A stretch of DNA of 64,000 nucleotides from Branchipolynoe longqiensis (GCA_030323885.1 CM059191.1:107738844-107802843), one strand, 5' to 3'; counted from the stretch's first letter, positions 33,691-44,571 are shown. Program-made: numbers and translations. The notes: generated by a model from the letters alone, not told the origin.

Positions 33691-33861
33691 ACATACGAGC
33701 AGCATTGCTCTATAACAGATTTACAGCAGTAAGGAGGTGGCACATACTCCCTGTGAATTCAGACACAAATTAAACAGACCACCCACAAGTAAAAGCTTAG
33801 TAATTGCAAACGGCTACAAAAGAACAGTTTTTTACAGCGAATCAAAATGCATCATCATATC

Positions 33862-33980
33862 GAGTACCAGAGAGCTGGTTGAGTACCAGAGAGCTGGTTG
33901 AGTACCAGAGAGCTGGTTGAGTACCAGAGAGCTGGTTGAGTACCAGGGAGCTGGTTGAGTACCAGAGAACTGGTTGAGTA
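33862..33980. repeat. 19-bp minisatellite next to a splice donor
   Basis: Six copies of GAGTACCAGAGAGCTGGTT. On the gene strand the array starts within about 20 bp of the donor of the exon at 33997-34102 (GTGAGTCACCACCAGC then CTACTCAACCAG). Confidence 0.95.
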
Positions 33981-33996
33981 GCTGGTGGTGACTCAC

Positions 33997-34102
33997 TTCC
34001 TGAGGTGCTTGACGAGGATGTCGAGCATCTGGATGTTGGGGCTGGGCAGTTGGTGGATGAGCTCATGCACGTCGTTGATTCTCAGTGTCTTCGATTCTTG
34101 TT
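33997..34102 (-). CDS. ARHGAP26-like: GRAF-like gene, RhoGAP exon (106 bp)
   Basis: Minus-strand acceptor AACTTCTTTATAG and donor AGGAA|GTGAGT. It enters in phase 1, joining the A of the previous exon to give Lys, and leaves in phase 2. It encodes QESKTLRINDVHELIHQLPS then PNIQMLDILVKHLR, the central helices of the RhoGAP domain. All codons are open and the junctions on both sides keep frame. Confidence 0.95.
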
Positions 34103-34336
34103 CTATAAAGAAGTTAACGTCACTTTCCTTCCCGCTGAGTGTCATTCAACACCCACAAGATACCAGAATAATTCTTTGAATGCTCTGCTTGTATTAACAG
34201 GTTTTATTTAATTGATATTTAAATCACCATGGAAGTATATTTTTCTATTTTGACCACCACTACCTAGTTGTAATCAGTAGCAGCATTGAAGACTTTCGCC
34301 ACAAAGTCAACATTAGGAAACGACTTTCCCAAAGCC

Positions 34337-34868
34337 TATTGTTATGTAGACATACTGCACTAACACCAGCCTATTGGTATGTAGACATACTGCACTAACA
34401 CCAGCCTATTGTTATGTAGACATACTACACTAACACCAGCCTATTGTTATGTAGACATACTGCACTAACACCAGCATATTGTTATGTAAACATACTGCAC
34501 TAACACCAGCCTATTGTTATGTAGACATACTGCACTGACACCAGCCTATTGTTATGTAGACATACTGCACTAACACCAGCCTATTGGTATGTAGACATAC
34601 TGCACTAACACCAGCCTATTGGTATGTAGACATACTGCACTAACACCAGCCTATTGTTATGTAGACATACTGCACTAACACCAGCCTATTGTTATGTAGA
34701 CATACTGCACTAACACCAGCCTATTGTTATGTAGACATACTGCACTAACAACAGCCTATTGTTATGTAGACATACTGCACTAACACCAGCCTATTGGTAT
34801 GTAGATATACTGCACTAACACCAGCCTATTGGTATGTAAATATACTGCACTAACACCAGCCTATTGCC
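34337..34868. repeat. 35-bp minisatellite (TTATGTAGACATACTGCACT)
   Basis: About 15 copies of CCTATTGTTATGTAGACATA plus CTGCACTAACACCAG; variants TTGTTA and TTGGTA. Upstream (gene sense) of the exon at 33997-34102. Confidence 0.95.
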
Positions 34869-35590
34869 ACTACCTATATAAATAAATAATAAATAAAACA
34901 TATATATAGCCCCCGATCCAGCAAGCCGTTCCTAGGCGCTTTACATAACAAACAAATATACAGGAAAATACATTTCACCTAGTTAAACGCAGATTTAAAC
35001 AAATGTGTCTTAAGCCCTTTTTTAAAAGCACCAACAGATTTACAATCAGTGATATTTCCTGGCAGAGCATTCCACAGTCTCGGGGCAGCAATACTAAAAG
35101 CACGATCCCCAAAGGCTTTGAGTCTGCTCCGAGGAACTGCTAACTGTCCAGAGATTCTGGAGTGCAGTGTTTGAACATTTGTTCTCTCCTGGAGCATATC
35201 TCTCATATATTCTGGAGCCTTATCAATTCTCTTCTCCACAGGGAACCAGTGTAATGATTTCAGCACAGGAGTGATGTGATCAAATTTCTTTGTACCCGTC
35301 AACAACCTGGCAGGCGCATTCTGTATACGTTGCAGATTTTAAATACTTGAAAGCGGCAGACCATACAAGAGAGCATTACAATAATCCAGGCGTGAACCAA
35401 TGATAGCATGAGTAACCTTCTCTAACGAGTCATGTGTCAGGGAATCCTTGATGGATCTGAGATGTCTCAGTTGCATAAATGATGCCCCACACACCGTCTT
35501 GATGTGATTAGACATATCAAGAGTATTGTCAAAGATCACACCAAGATTACGGACTGACTCACCAGCTATATGACTAGTGCCACTCACTAT
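34869..35590 (-). mobile_element. CR1/L2-like LINE 3' fragment
   Basis: Minus-strand coding remnants read SVRNLGVIFDNTLDMSNHIK and HAIIGSRLDYCNALLYGLP, then (after a stop near 35338) LLTGTKKFDHITPVLKSLHW and VPRSRLKAFGDRAFS, the C-terminal RT region of CR1/L2-type LINEs. Compared with the usual pattern, EKRID jumps straight to KAPEYM, so a short internal deletion is likely. The 3' end carries an AAATAAATAATAAATA-type tail at 34877. It is inserted in the 21-bp minisatellite, traces of which flank both ends. Confidence 0.8.
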
Positions 35591-36146
35591 CTATATGACT
35601 AGTGCCACTACCTACATGACTAGTGCCACTACCTACATGACTAGTGCCACTATCTACGTGACTAGTGCCACTACCTACATGACTAGTGCCACTACCTGTG
35701 ACTAGTGCCACTACCTATGTGACTAGTGCCACTACCTACATGACTAGTTCCACTACCTACGTGACTAGTGCCACTACCTACGTGAATAGTTCCACTACCT
35801 ATGTGACTAGTGACACTACCTATGTGACTAGTGCCACTACCTATGTGACTAGTGCCACTACCTACATGACTAGTGCCACTACATATGTGACTAGTGCCAC
35901 TACCTATGTGAGTAGTGTCACTACCTATGTGACTAGTGCCACTACCTACATGACTAGTGCCACTACCTACATGGCTAGTGCCACTACCTACATGACTAGT
36001 GCCACTACCTACATGACTAGTGCCACTACCTACATGACTAATGCCACTACCTACATGACTAGTGCCACTACCTACATGGCTAGTGCCACTACCAACATGA
36101 CTAGTGCCACTACCTACGTGACTAGTGCCACTACCTACATGACTAG
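35590..36146. repeat. 21-bp minisatellite (GACTAGTGCCACTACCTACA), left block
   Basis: About 26 units. The same array resumes at 39080 after the gypsy element, so the element inserted into it. Frames in this array are artefacts of the 21-bp period. Confidence 0.95.
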
Positions 36147-36275
36147 TGTAAGGTATGCGTATAGCCGTGACCACTGTGACGTCACAAAGCCCTGGGGGTG
36201 TTTGGCCGCGAGGCACGAAATAAACAACTCGCATACTGGACGTCGTCGTGTTCACATGTCTTCATTGATATTACA
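36147..36275 (+). repeat. 5' LTR of the gypsy element
   Basis: 129 bp, ends TG...CA, contains GAAATAAAC (likely poly(A) signal) near 36219. Confidence 0.93.
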
Positions 36276-36314
36276 TGGTGCCAGATCTGAACCAAGAACG
36301 CTCACACATTCACC

Positions 36315-36674
36315 ATGGCACTATCAGCTCTAAAGCCGCCACTGCCGTCAAGCCTGGAAGGAAACTTGGCAATGAATTGGCGCACATGGTATCACGCGTA
36401 CGAAATATACAGCGTGGCCACTGGAGCAGCCACCAAAACGGAAAAGATCCAGTGCTGCATATTTCTACACGTGGCTGGACCCGAGGCGCAAAAGCTGCAT
36501 TTTACTTTCAAGATACCCGACACCCAGAAAGACAAGATCGAACCTCTACTAAGAACATTCGAGGAGTATTGTGTCGGAAAAACCAATATCACAGTTGTCA
36601 GGTACACGTTTAACTCTTTCAATCAGACTACTGAGTCGATGGACACGTATATTCGGGAACTAAACACTGAATAG
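36315..36674 (+). pseudogene. Gypsy gag, truncated
   Basis: ATG at 36315 follows the LTR by 40 bp. It reads LPSSLEGNLAMNWRTWYHAY, then PEAQKLHFTFKI and ITVVRYTFNSFNQ, typical of the gag domain of gypsy elements in invertebrates. It stops at 36672. A further gag piece in another frame (36695-36790, HRLVCGVKEVKLRDKLLQTP) follows, so the stop reflects a short frameshift. No zinc knuckle remains. Confidence 0.8.
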
Positions 36675-36694
36675 CATATTGTGACTATTTAGAA

Positions 36695-37465
36695 ATGGAG
36701 GAGGCGTTATTATGTCATAGGTTGGTATGCGGTGTAAAAGAAGTGAAGCTGAGGGATAAGTTGCTACAGACGCCAAATTTATCCTTAGATAGTTGTCAGT
36801 CAAGTTATGCGGTAATAGAAAAAGAGCTGTTGGCAATTTGTTTTGGTTGTGTACGATTCCATCAATATATTTATGGAAAAGAGGTAATAATTGAGACGGA
36901 CCATAAGCCACTTTTAGCGATTATGGCAAAACCGTTGCATATGTTGTCTGCCAGGATGCAGCGGATGCATATGCGATTAAAAAATTATAACATTGTGATG
37001 AAATATATAAATGGAAATGAAATGTTCTTTGCAGATACTCTTTCGCGAGCACACACCAGTACAACGACACCGAATAACTTATTCGACAAGGAGATTTCCA
37101 TTGCAACGATAGGCATTGCACACATCATTGCAGCTACAAAAACAGACACGGCCCTCACCGGGGTCATACGGTTAGTTCAAGAGGGTTGGCCAAGCAAAAA
37201 TAATTTAGTTAAAACTTCTGCAAAACCATTCTTTACATATAAAGATGAAATAATTACTATAGACGGGATGGTGTTTAAAGGGCAACAAGTGATCATTCCG
37301 AGTAGTTTGCAAAAAGAAATGCTGACAATCCTACATGAAACCCATTTGGGTATAATCAAATGCAAGCAGTTAGCCAGGGACAACATGTTCTGGCCGGGTA
37401 TGAACCATCAAATTGAAGATGTAATAGCACGTGTGAGACTTGTCAAAATCACAGGAAGTCTTTAA
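36695..37465 (+). pseudogene. Gypsy gag-RNase H-integrase junction frame
   Basis: The frame begins in gag (KLRDKLLQTPNLSLD) and passes without a stop into RNase H (SYAVIEKELLAICFG, IIETDHKPLLAIM, FADTLSRAH) near residue 35. The end of gag, protease and RT are therefore absent. Past RNase H it enters the integrase zinc region (ILHETHLGIIKCKQLARDNM, FWPGMNHQIEDV), where the paired Cys expected after it are disrupted by a frameshift at about 37435. The fusion looks like one internal deletion. Confidence 0.85.
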
Positions 37466-37476
37466 GTGCAGAGCCC

Positions 37477-38085
37477 ATGAAACCACATAACATACCTGAT
37501 ATGCCATTTTGCAAAGTCGGAGTCAACTTATTTCAATACCAGCATACTACATATCTAATCTTAGTAGATTATTATTCCAAATTTCCCGAAATTGTGGAAT
37601 TACACACAACAGATTCAAAAGCAGTAATTAAAGCCATAAGAGAAATATTCGGGTGGTATGGGATACCAACCACGTTAATATCTGACAATGGACCCCAATT
37701 TGCAACCCAAGAATTCAAAAACTGTGTTGACGCATATAAATTCACTCATATTTGTTCGAACCCATACTACCCTAGAAGTAATGGACAGATAGAACGTTAT
37801 GTTCAAACAATAACAAATATGATGAAAAGAGCGCATGAAAGTAATCAGGATTTCAACCTGTACCTGCTAAACTACCGTAATACCCCTCTGAGACATGTGA
37901 ATGCTTCTCCAGCTCAATTGCTTATGAGTCATCGACTTCGATCTAAATTACCCACTATTAAAGCACAGTTAAAACCCCAGGCTCAACATTCTAAAAAAGG
38001 CCCTGCTCAAGATACAGATTTGGCAAAAGTATTATTACGACAAAATAGGTGGGCGACCTCACACAGTGCTCAAGGTTGCGGATAA
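37477..38085 (+). pseudogene. Gypsy integrase core
   Basis: Integrase catalytic core with its three acidic residues visible: Asp in LILVDYYSKFPE, Asp in TTLISDNGPQFA, Glu in SNGQIERYVQTI. Then YLLNYRNTPLRHVNASPAQL and LMSHRLRSKLPT, typical of gypsy integrase ends. The frame stops at 38085 after an apparent shift near 38040. It is separated from the upstream zinc region by the break at about 37435-37465. Confidence 0.85.
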
Positions 38086-38925
38086 GGTGAACACAGAACA
38101 CATGAAGGTTTGTGGAAAGCCGGTACCATCACAAAAACTGACAAGTCAAATCCCCGAGACTATGAGATACAAAATTGCTCAGGTAGGCATGTACAAAGAA
38201 ACCGGGTGCACATGTTCAAGGTGCCGCAGTTGTTGAAAACACTTTCCGCGCACCAAACAGACCACAAACTGGCAGGACACCTATAAATAGCAAACAACTA
38301 GGGGCAGGGGGAGGGGGGGGCGACAACACAAACTCAACTAGGAGTGGGCGAGTATCACGTCCGCCAAGTCGGCTAGGAATACCAGATAGCAGCTAATAAT
38401 AGAGTGGAATTGGGCATCGCGAGACAAACAATTACGACAGCACAGGTGCAGTTGGATAATACGTATGCTAGTCGCCAGGCTTTGACTTGAGACGTTCATG
38501 ACACGAGCGGTTGAACAAATGCAAAGAGGAAAGTTAAACTAAACAATAAAATATAGCATATAAATCGACACATTCAACAACAACAAACAAAAATTTAAAT
38601 AAGAGTTGCTGTTGACGGTGTGACAAAACACCAAACCTGTGATGGGTGAAACTGTTCGTTGCTAAAATGTGCATTTATTCTGACGAATCAAAGTCGGAAA
38701 TGATGAGTGTGTAATTAAGTACTGTTCAGTTGTAGAACTATGCGGGACCACGTTCCATAGTGTTCCATATTGTTACAGGGTTAGTAAGTAAGCATTTAAC
38801 GGGATATAAGCTACATCGCTATCAACAGAAAATTAAACAAAGCAGTTATTCGCAAGCTGCTCAATTTCAAGTTAGAAATTGTTATACCAATGAAACTGTT
38901 ACTTTCATGATAATTGTTCTTGTTG

Positions 38926-38946
38926 AAAAAAAAGAAAAAAGGGAGA
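38926..38946 (+). promoter_or_regulatory. Polypurine tract of the gypsy element
   Basis: A run of A and G ending GGGAGA directly before the 3' LTR; the usual plus-strand priming site. Confidence 0.8.
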
Positions 38947-39075
38947 TGTAAGGTATGCGTATAGCCGTGACAACTGTGACGTCATGGAGCCCTGGGGGTG
39001 TTTGGCCGCGAGGCCCGAAATAAACCACTCGCATACTGGACGTCGTCGTGTTCGCATGTCTTCACTGATATTACA
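38947..39075 (+). repeat. 3' LTR of the gypsy element
   Basis: 129 bp copy of 36147-36275; differences include CACAAAG versus CATGGAG after GTGACGT. Confidence 0.93.
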
Positions 39076-39079
39076 ATTA

Positions 39080-39165
39080 GTACCACTACCTAACCTATGA
39101 CTAGTGCCACAACCTACATGACTAGTGCCACTACCTACATGACTAGTGCCACTACCTACACTTGG
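39080..39165. repeat. 21-bp minisatellite, right block
   Basis: Four units of GACTAGTGCCACTACCTACA continuing the array interrupted at 36146. On the gene strand it begins about 20 bp after the donor of the exon at 39181-39239. Confidence 0.9.
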
Positions 39166-39180
39166 TGGCGGTGTACTTAC

Positions 39181-39239
39181 TAGCTGCAGTGATGAAAGCT
39201 GGGTTCAGCTTGAAGGTCATCACGGGTTCTGGAAGGGAC
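39181..39239 (-). CDS. ARHGAP26-like: GRAF-like gene, RhoGAP exon (59 bp)
   Basis: Minus-strand acceptor GTGTTCCTCAG and donor GCTA|GTAAGTAC. The exon enters in phase 2 (AG|G, Arg with the previous exon) and leaves in phase 1. It encodes SLPEPVMTFKLNPAFITAA. The R-x-LPEP-x-M pattern is the standard RhoGAP motif following the helix that ends in LKNYFR in the preceding exon. Confidence 0.95.
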
Positions 39240-39918
39240 CTGAGGAACACATTGGTAAAGGTTACACACGACACCAGATTCACACAAAACACACCCACCA
39301 TCTGGCAGTTACGTAGTCCCATAGTTTTGATTTAGTGCCATATTATTTTGTTGTTGTATTTTTTGACAAATTAAGTAGGTTGATTGCTATAATCCACCTT
39401 AATTTAGTTCAAAGTTAACTGTATTATAAATGACTAACTCCGGAGATAATTGAGGTGAAACATCCTAAATTACTTTTGGTATGCACACCAAAATGCTGGA
39501 CACCATAGAATTCAGCAAAGGTTTTTATTAAATTGAATTACCATTCCCTTTTACGCAGCAACAATTGTTTAAATTCAATATTACAAAAAAATAGCTTCGA
39601 TGCAAAAACAAGCCGATTTCTTTTTACAAGTGAGTAAGTCACTTAGTAAGTGCTTCACAGCCTCCAGTAATGCAGATCCATGACACAATTCTCGAGCATC
39701 CAAAACAGATCCAGACGCACAAGTAATGTGGTCAAACTGCAGCTGCTCTGTGCAAAGGCCTGGTACGACAGTGAACCTGAAACGTTGTTAGGGTACAGGG
39801 AACTGAGAGCTCTATGCGCCAACACGGGGCTTCAATCTGAATAAGCTTAAGCAGTAATTTAACAATGTCAGGATTCAATAGACCTATTTCATTTGACATC
39901 AGCATGGGTATTTAGGTC
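39240..39918. other. Unique AT-rich intron
   Basis: Nothing recognised in this stretch of about 680 bp. Confidence 0.5.
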
Positions 39919-40217
39919 AGTGCGTGCGCTGTTTGGCTGCAGGAAAACACACTGTCACACTGCAAACTCAATAGCTATGCCTATGAGCAATCTTCATACC
40001 GAAAAGTGAAATATCTCTAAAACCACACCACCTAGACACAAACCGCTTTGCACACAAACAGATAACATGCTTAACAACCAGATTATATTAAATTTATAAG
40101 GTTAGGGTTCTGAATTCCTATTAATTTTGAATAAAACTGACTTTTTGCATGCGCATATCGGACACCCAATGGCAGTGTGCCTTCGTTCTGCAGCCAAGCT
40201 GCGCGCGCATACACGAT
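39919..40217. mobile_element. Small TIR element containing one 205-type core unit
   Basis: Bases 39984-40149 are an inverted, diverged copy of the 205-bp core unit of the element at 9973-11015 (shared AGAACCCTAACC and TTAGAGATATTTCACTTTTC on the opposite strand). It is enclosed by imperfect inverted ends around TTTGGCTGCAG (39930) and CTGCAGCCAAG (40189). Ends and target duplication are not exact. Confidence 0.6.
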
Positions 40218-40261
40218 GTGTGTAAACATTGAAAGGGGTCTATACATATATAGATACACAC

Positions 40262-40349
40262 CTGAAATAGTTTTTGAGGGCACTTGTGATGGTCTTGACC
40301 TCCCACTCGGAGTGGTCATCGAGGTTCACCTTGTCCATTTTCCGGCGGT
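40262..40349 (-). CDS. ARHGAP26-like: GRAF-like gene, RhoGAP exon (88 bp)
   Basis: Minus-strand acceptor GTCTCTGCAG and donor TTTCAG|GTGTGT. It enters in phase 1 (G|AC, Asp) and leaves in phase 2. It encodes RRKMDKVNLDDHSEWEVKTI followed by TSALKNYF. The EWE-x-KTITSALK-x-Y wording is a GRAF-family signature within RhoGAP. The donor is the weakest among the RhoGAP exons apart from 33444. Confidence 0.95.
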
Positions 40350-40369
40350 CTGCAGAGACAAGGGCCGAG

Positions 40370-41085
40370 ATGACGCAGGGTGCAGCGCAACCTCACAGTT
40401 TGTTGGGGTTTAACGGCCGATCAACACCAATGGTCATAACGGACGAAGGGTGCCGCAGCAGAAGCTGAGTTTGTTGGAGTTTTATGGCCTAACAACACCA
40501 ATGGCCATATCAGGACGAACGCAGGGTGCCACAGCACAGCCTCAGTTTGTTGGGGTTTTATGGTCTAACAACACCAATGGTCATATCAGGGTGCCACAGC
40601 ACAACCTCAGTTTGTTGGGGTTTTAAGGTCCAGTCACATCTGACCGTATTGAGCAACGGACAGAATTGTCTAGTCCGGTGGTGATAAGTATCAAAATGTG
40701 TCAAAGTGTTGCGACATCGGGTTTACGAACGGACATGAACGGACGGTAAGCGGACTAAACGGACTCAAAACGGATAAGAACCGTAGACGTCAGTCCAGCG
40801 GCATCCGTTCTTAGTTTTGTGCATGTTCAAAACTTGTACGGACACAAAACGGACATTGTTCGTTTTCTGTCCTTTTCCACCAATCCGGTGAGGTGTGACT
40901 GGCGCTTTACGGTCTAACAACACAAATTGTCATATCAGGGTGCTGCAGCACAACCTCAGTTTTTTGGGGGTTTAACAGCCTAATAACACCAATGGTCATA
41001 TTATGACGGAATCAGGGTGCAACACAACCTCAGTTTGTTGGGGTTTTACGGCCTAAAAACACCAATGGTCATATCAGGACAGATT
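40370..41085. repeat. Diverged repeat (GTTTGTTGGGGTTTTACGGC)
   Basis: About six copies of an 85-bp motif (CAACCTCAGTTTGTTGGGGT, CTAACAACACCAATGGTCAT, ATCAGG...GGGTGC). A further copy lies at 43322-43371. It is interrupted by a TIR element at 40631-40901. Confidence 0.85.
40631..40901. mobile_element. 271-bp TIR element
   Basis: Imperfect 20-bp inverted ends: CAGTCACATCTGACCG on the left, CAGTCACACCTCACCGG as reverse complement on the right. The interior has repeated AACGGAC motifs. It sits inside one copy of the 85-bp repeat, whose sequence resumes after it. Non-autonomous; hAT-like ends (CAG) are only suggestive. Confidence 0.65.
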
Positions 41086-41534
41086 GTAATCTTTGGGCTA
41101 ATCCCTTTAAAGGTGGTCGCCAGATCTTTATAAATGGAAGTGAGCTATAATGAAACACAAGTTAACTATAACATACCAGAAAGTGTAGTAGAGGAAATGG
41201 TGGTGAGAAGGCTGAGTTCTGAGCTTGCTGCTCTATAATAGTGAAGTGGACTATAGTGGGTATAGCACCCAATGGAACACAAAAGCACCTGTTGTCATGT
41301 GGAAGGCCCAATGGTGACTGCCAGCTCTCCCAGGCTTTTAATCTCTCCAGCACTCCTACAGGCATGTCATTGAAGGTACATCATATTATTGAAGGCACAT
41401 GATGTCATTGATCCATGGAATATTGTTATTGTACTCTTTATGCCTGCCATCTAGAGGTTCCAGAACAGTAGGGATGGGTGCAGCTCGGGTACATCCATCA
41501 TTCTCACATCCCAGCTACCACCGGGTTACGGCAA
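41086..41534. other. Unique intronic sequence
   Basis: No exon or repeat recognised. Confidence 0.5.
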
Positions 41535-43096
41535 CCTGACCAGACATCATCATCATCATGCTGTCGGTCGCGATGCGACAAAAGACTGCTTTCATTACTT
41601 GACTGCCGCTCTCCATTTAGCTCTCTGCTGTGAGAGTTGCGTCCATGAGTCGGTCTTAATGTCTCTCAGCTTCAGGTTTCTCTTGATGGTATCTTTGAAC
41701 CGGAGACGGGGGCGCCTGTCTGATGACATCCTCATGAGGTTTCCAGTCCACCGGAGATTCTTTTTGATCAGAAGATCTTCCATAGAGGGCAGCCCCATCC
41801 ATTCGAGTATTTCCTTATTCGTCACTTTGTCCTTCCAGGTTAGCCTCATGATTGAACACAGATGTTGCATCATGAAGGCATGCAGCTTTTTCACCTGCTG
41901 TCTGTACACTGTCCAGGCCTCGGCTCCGTATAGCAGGGTGGATAGCACGATTGCGCGGTAGATCTTACCTTTGACCCGAATGGACACATGGTGGTTGTTC
42001 CAGAGTCTCTGGCGTAGTCGGCCGAAAGATGCGCTAGCCTTGGCCATCCTCCTCTGTATCTCAGCATCAATGCGTCCATCACTTGATATAGTGCTTCCGA
42101 GATAGGTGAATTCCGGAACAGAGTTCAGCTTGTTTCCGTCAACCATGATCTCCTCCTCTCAGGTTCTTGTAGAGTTGGGTTGGTACAGCACCTCCGTCTT
42201 CTTGATGTTAATTTTCAGGCCAAACTTCTTTGATGCATCGGAGAAAGCGTCCACTATTTTCTGGGTCTCTTCAGCAGAGTGGGCAACCAGTGCACTGTCA
42301 TCTGCGAATAGTAGCTCTCTCACCAGTATCTGAGTAGTCTTGGTCTTCGCTCTGAAGTGTGCGACATTGAATAGGTCAGCGCTCTGTCTGGACTGTATGT
42401 AGATGCCATCCCCCATGTCTCGGAAAGCCTCGTCTAGCATTGCTGATAGGAAGATGGAGAAGAGCGTGGGGACCAGTACACAACCTTGCTTGACCCCATT
42501 GGTAACCCCGAACGATTCCGAGACTTCCCCTCCAGCACTAACGTTCGCCATCATTCCTGTATGTAGAGCCTCGATCATAGTTGTGAACTTCTCTGGGCAT
42601 CCGTACTTCCTCAGTAGCTGCCATAGCCCGGTCCTCCCGACTGTATCAAATGCCTTAGTGAAATCGACAAATACCATGTACAGTGGTCGGTCCTGCTCAA
42701 TGCACTTTTCTTGTAGCTGTCGGAGACAGAATATCATATCCACAGTGCTCCGGTTACCTCTGAAGCCACACTGTGACTCCGGAACTACACCAGGTGTTAT
42801 GTGGATAGATAGTCTGTTGAGTAGGATCCTGGCGAAGATCTTCCCTGCTATGGAAAGAAGAGAGATTCCTCTATTGTTCCCACAGTCTGTTCGATCACCT
42901 TTCTTGTAGATGGTTACAATGCTGGCATCCTTCCATGCTTGGGGTACAGAACCCTCCTCCCAGGCATTGGTGACTAGTTGGTGCAGTCTGTTGAGAAGAT
43001 TGTCTCCTCCATGCTTCCATACCTCGGCAGGAATTCCATCACCCCCAGGTGCTTTGCCATCTTTCAGGCTGGCGATTGCTCTAGCCTGACCAGACA
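41535..43096 (-). mobile_element. 5'-truncated LINE (RT) with target duplication
   Basis: Exact 12-bp direct repeats CCTGACCAGACA at 41535-41546 and 43085-43096 flank the copy, and similarity extends to about 22 bp with two changes. A short ATG-type tail lies next to the left repeat (the LINE 3' end). The copy lacks endonuclease and starts in RT at ARAIASLKDGKAPGG. Same family as 55470-58486 and the shard at 12956. Clade not resolved. Confidence 0.88.
41595..43083 (-). pseudogene. LINE reverse transcriptase, one stop codon
   Basis: Minus-strand frame from 43083: KDGKAPGGDGIPAEVW, GNNRGISLLSIAGKIFARIL, ESQCGFRGNRSTVDMIF, then the catalytic boxes MVFVDFTKAFDTV and LLFADDSALVAHSAEE. A single in-frame TGA at 42159-42161 is followed in the same frame by FTYLGSTISSDGRIDAEIQR and LLYGAEAWTVYRQQVKKL (thumb and C-terminal region), ending KWRAAVK and a stop. 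Apart from the 5' truncation and the one stop the frame is well preserved, so this insertion is fairly young. Confidence 0.9.
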
Positions 43097-43379
43097 CCAT
43101 TATCATATCTGATCCCCTCCATACAGATTCAATATAGATGCAATAAACATTAAACATTAAACCTGACAGTCTCCCACAGAGGCTGCTTGCCCGCCTCCCA
43201 CTCCGCTATCAGTCTGGGAATGGCAATGAGTTACATATTGTTCTATTAAATAGGTACTTTAAATGTAATCTATTTTGTAATGTAACTAAGTCTGTGTAGG
43301 AAGTCAAAATAGTTGACAAGATGCAGGGTGCAGCACAACCTCAGTTTGTTGGGGTTCTACGGCCTAACAGCACAATATA

Positions 43380-44565
43380 GTGTACATACGTTAATCTGGT
43401 GGTATGCTGTCAGTGTTATATAGTGTACATACATTAGTGCAGTGGTATGATGATGTCAGGGATATATAATGTACATACGCTAATCGAGTGGTATGATGGT
43501 GTCAAAGTTACATAATGTACATGCGTTAGTCTAGTGGTATGATGATGGTGTCAGGGTTACATAGTGTACATACGTTAGCTTAGTGGTATGATGCTGTCAG
43601 GGTTATGTAGTGTACATACATTAATCTAGTGGTATGATGGTGTCTCTCGCCATGTGCGCTGACTGTCATTGATCTCTTCCTCATTTGCATTGCCTTACTT
43701 ACATTGTACTTTATTCATTGATTGATTATCCTGTATTATCATGTATGTTTCATCGCACTCCTGAATAAAGTCCTCTTTTTTCCACTCCCGCCTCCTCTTC
43801 CTCCTTCGTCACGTATCATATAGTGTACATACATTAGTTTAGTGGTATGATGGTGGTGTCAGAGTTATATAGTGTACATACGCTAGTATAGTGGTATGAT
43901 GGTGTCAGGGTTGTCTCAGGGTTATATAGTGTACATACGTTAGTCTAGTGGTATGATGATGGTGTCAGGGTTATATAATGTACATGCATTAGTCTAGTGG
44001 TATGATGATGTCAGGGTTATATAATGTACATACGTTAATCTAGTGGAATGATTGGTGTCAGGGATATATAATGTTCATATGTTAGTCTAGTGGTATGATG
44101 GTGTCAGGGTTATCAAATGTACAAGCGTTAGTCTAGTGGTATGATGGTGTCAGGGTTATATAATGTACATATGTTAATCTAGTGGAATGATGGTGTCAGG
44201 ATTATATAATTTACATATGTTAATCTAGTGGTATGATGGTGTCAGGGTTATATAACGTACATACGTTAATCTAGTGGAATGATGGTGTCAAGAGTTATAT
44301 AATGGACATGCGTTAGTCTAGTGGGATGATGATGGTGTCAGGGTTACAAGGTGTACATGTTAGTCTAGTAGTATGATGGTGCCAGAGTTATATAGTGTAC
44401 ATATGTAAGTCTAGTGGTATGATGGTGTCAGGGTTATATAATGTACATATGTTAATCTAGTGGAATAATGGTGTCAGGGTTATATAATTTACATACGTTA
44501 ATCTAGAGATGATGGTTTCAGGGTTATATGGTGTACATGAAAATTAATCTAGTGGAATGATGATT
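43380..44565. repeat. About 50-bp minisatellite (TCTAGTGGTATGATGGTGTC)
   Basis: About 22 variable units: GGTATGATGGTGTCAGGGTT, ATATAGTGTACATACG, TTAGTCTAGT. It is interrupted at 43643-43818 by a retrotransposon-end relic, and by the element at 44572-50105, after which one unit recurs (50120-50175). Confidence 0.93.
43643..43818 (+). mobile_element. Solo terminal-repeat relic of a Ngaro-like element
   Basis: Interrupts the minisatellite. It ends CTGAATAAAGTCCTCTTTTT then CCACTCCCGCCTCCTCTTCC and GTCACGTATC, parallel to the B repeat ends at 22510-22567 and 23013-23070 (CAATAAAGCGCC, CCACCCCCGCCTTGC, CGCGCATC). No coding sequence. Interpreted as a terminal repeat left behind after recombination or partial insertion. 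Confidence 0.6.
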
Positions 44566-44571
44566 ATATAT

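Larger units (their letters stand above)
36147..39075 (+). mobile_element. Ty3/gypsy LTR retrotransposon, internally deleted
   Basis: Two 129-bp LTRs (36147-36275, 38947-39075) run from TGTAAGGTATGCG to GATATTACA and differ at about seven positions, so insertion is not very recent. The flanks ACTAG and ATTAG suggest a 5-bp target duplication with one change. A possible primer-binding site TGGTGCCAGATC follows the first LTR, and a purine tract (38926-38946) precedes the second. Inside, gag is followed directly by RNase H and integrase; protease and RT are missing. Confidence 0.92.

Noticed and set aside
42403..42909. 168-codon plus-strand frame
   Set aside because: Antisense shadow of the LINE RT at 41595-43083.
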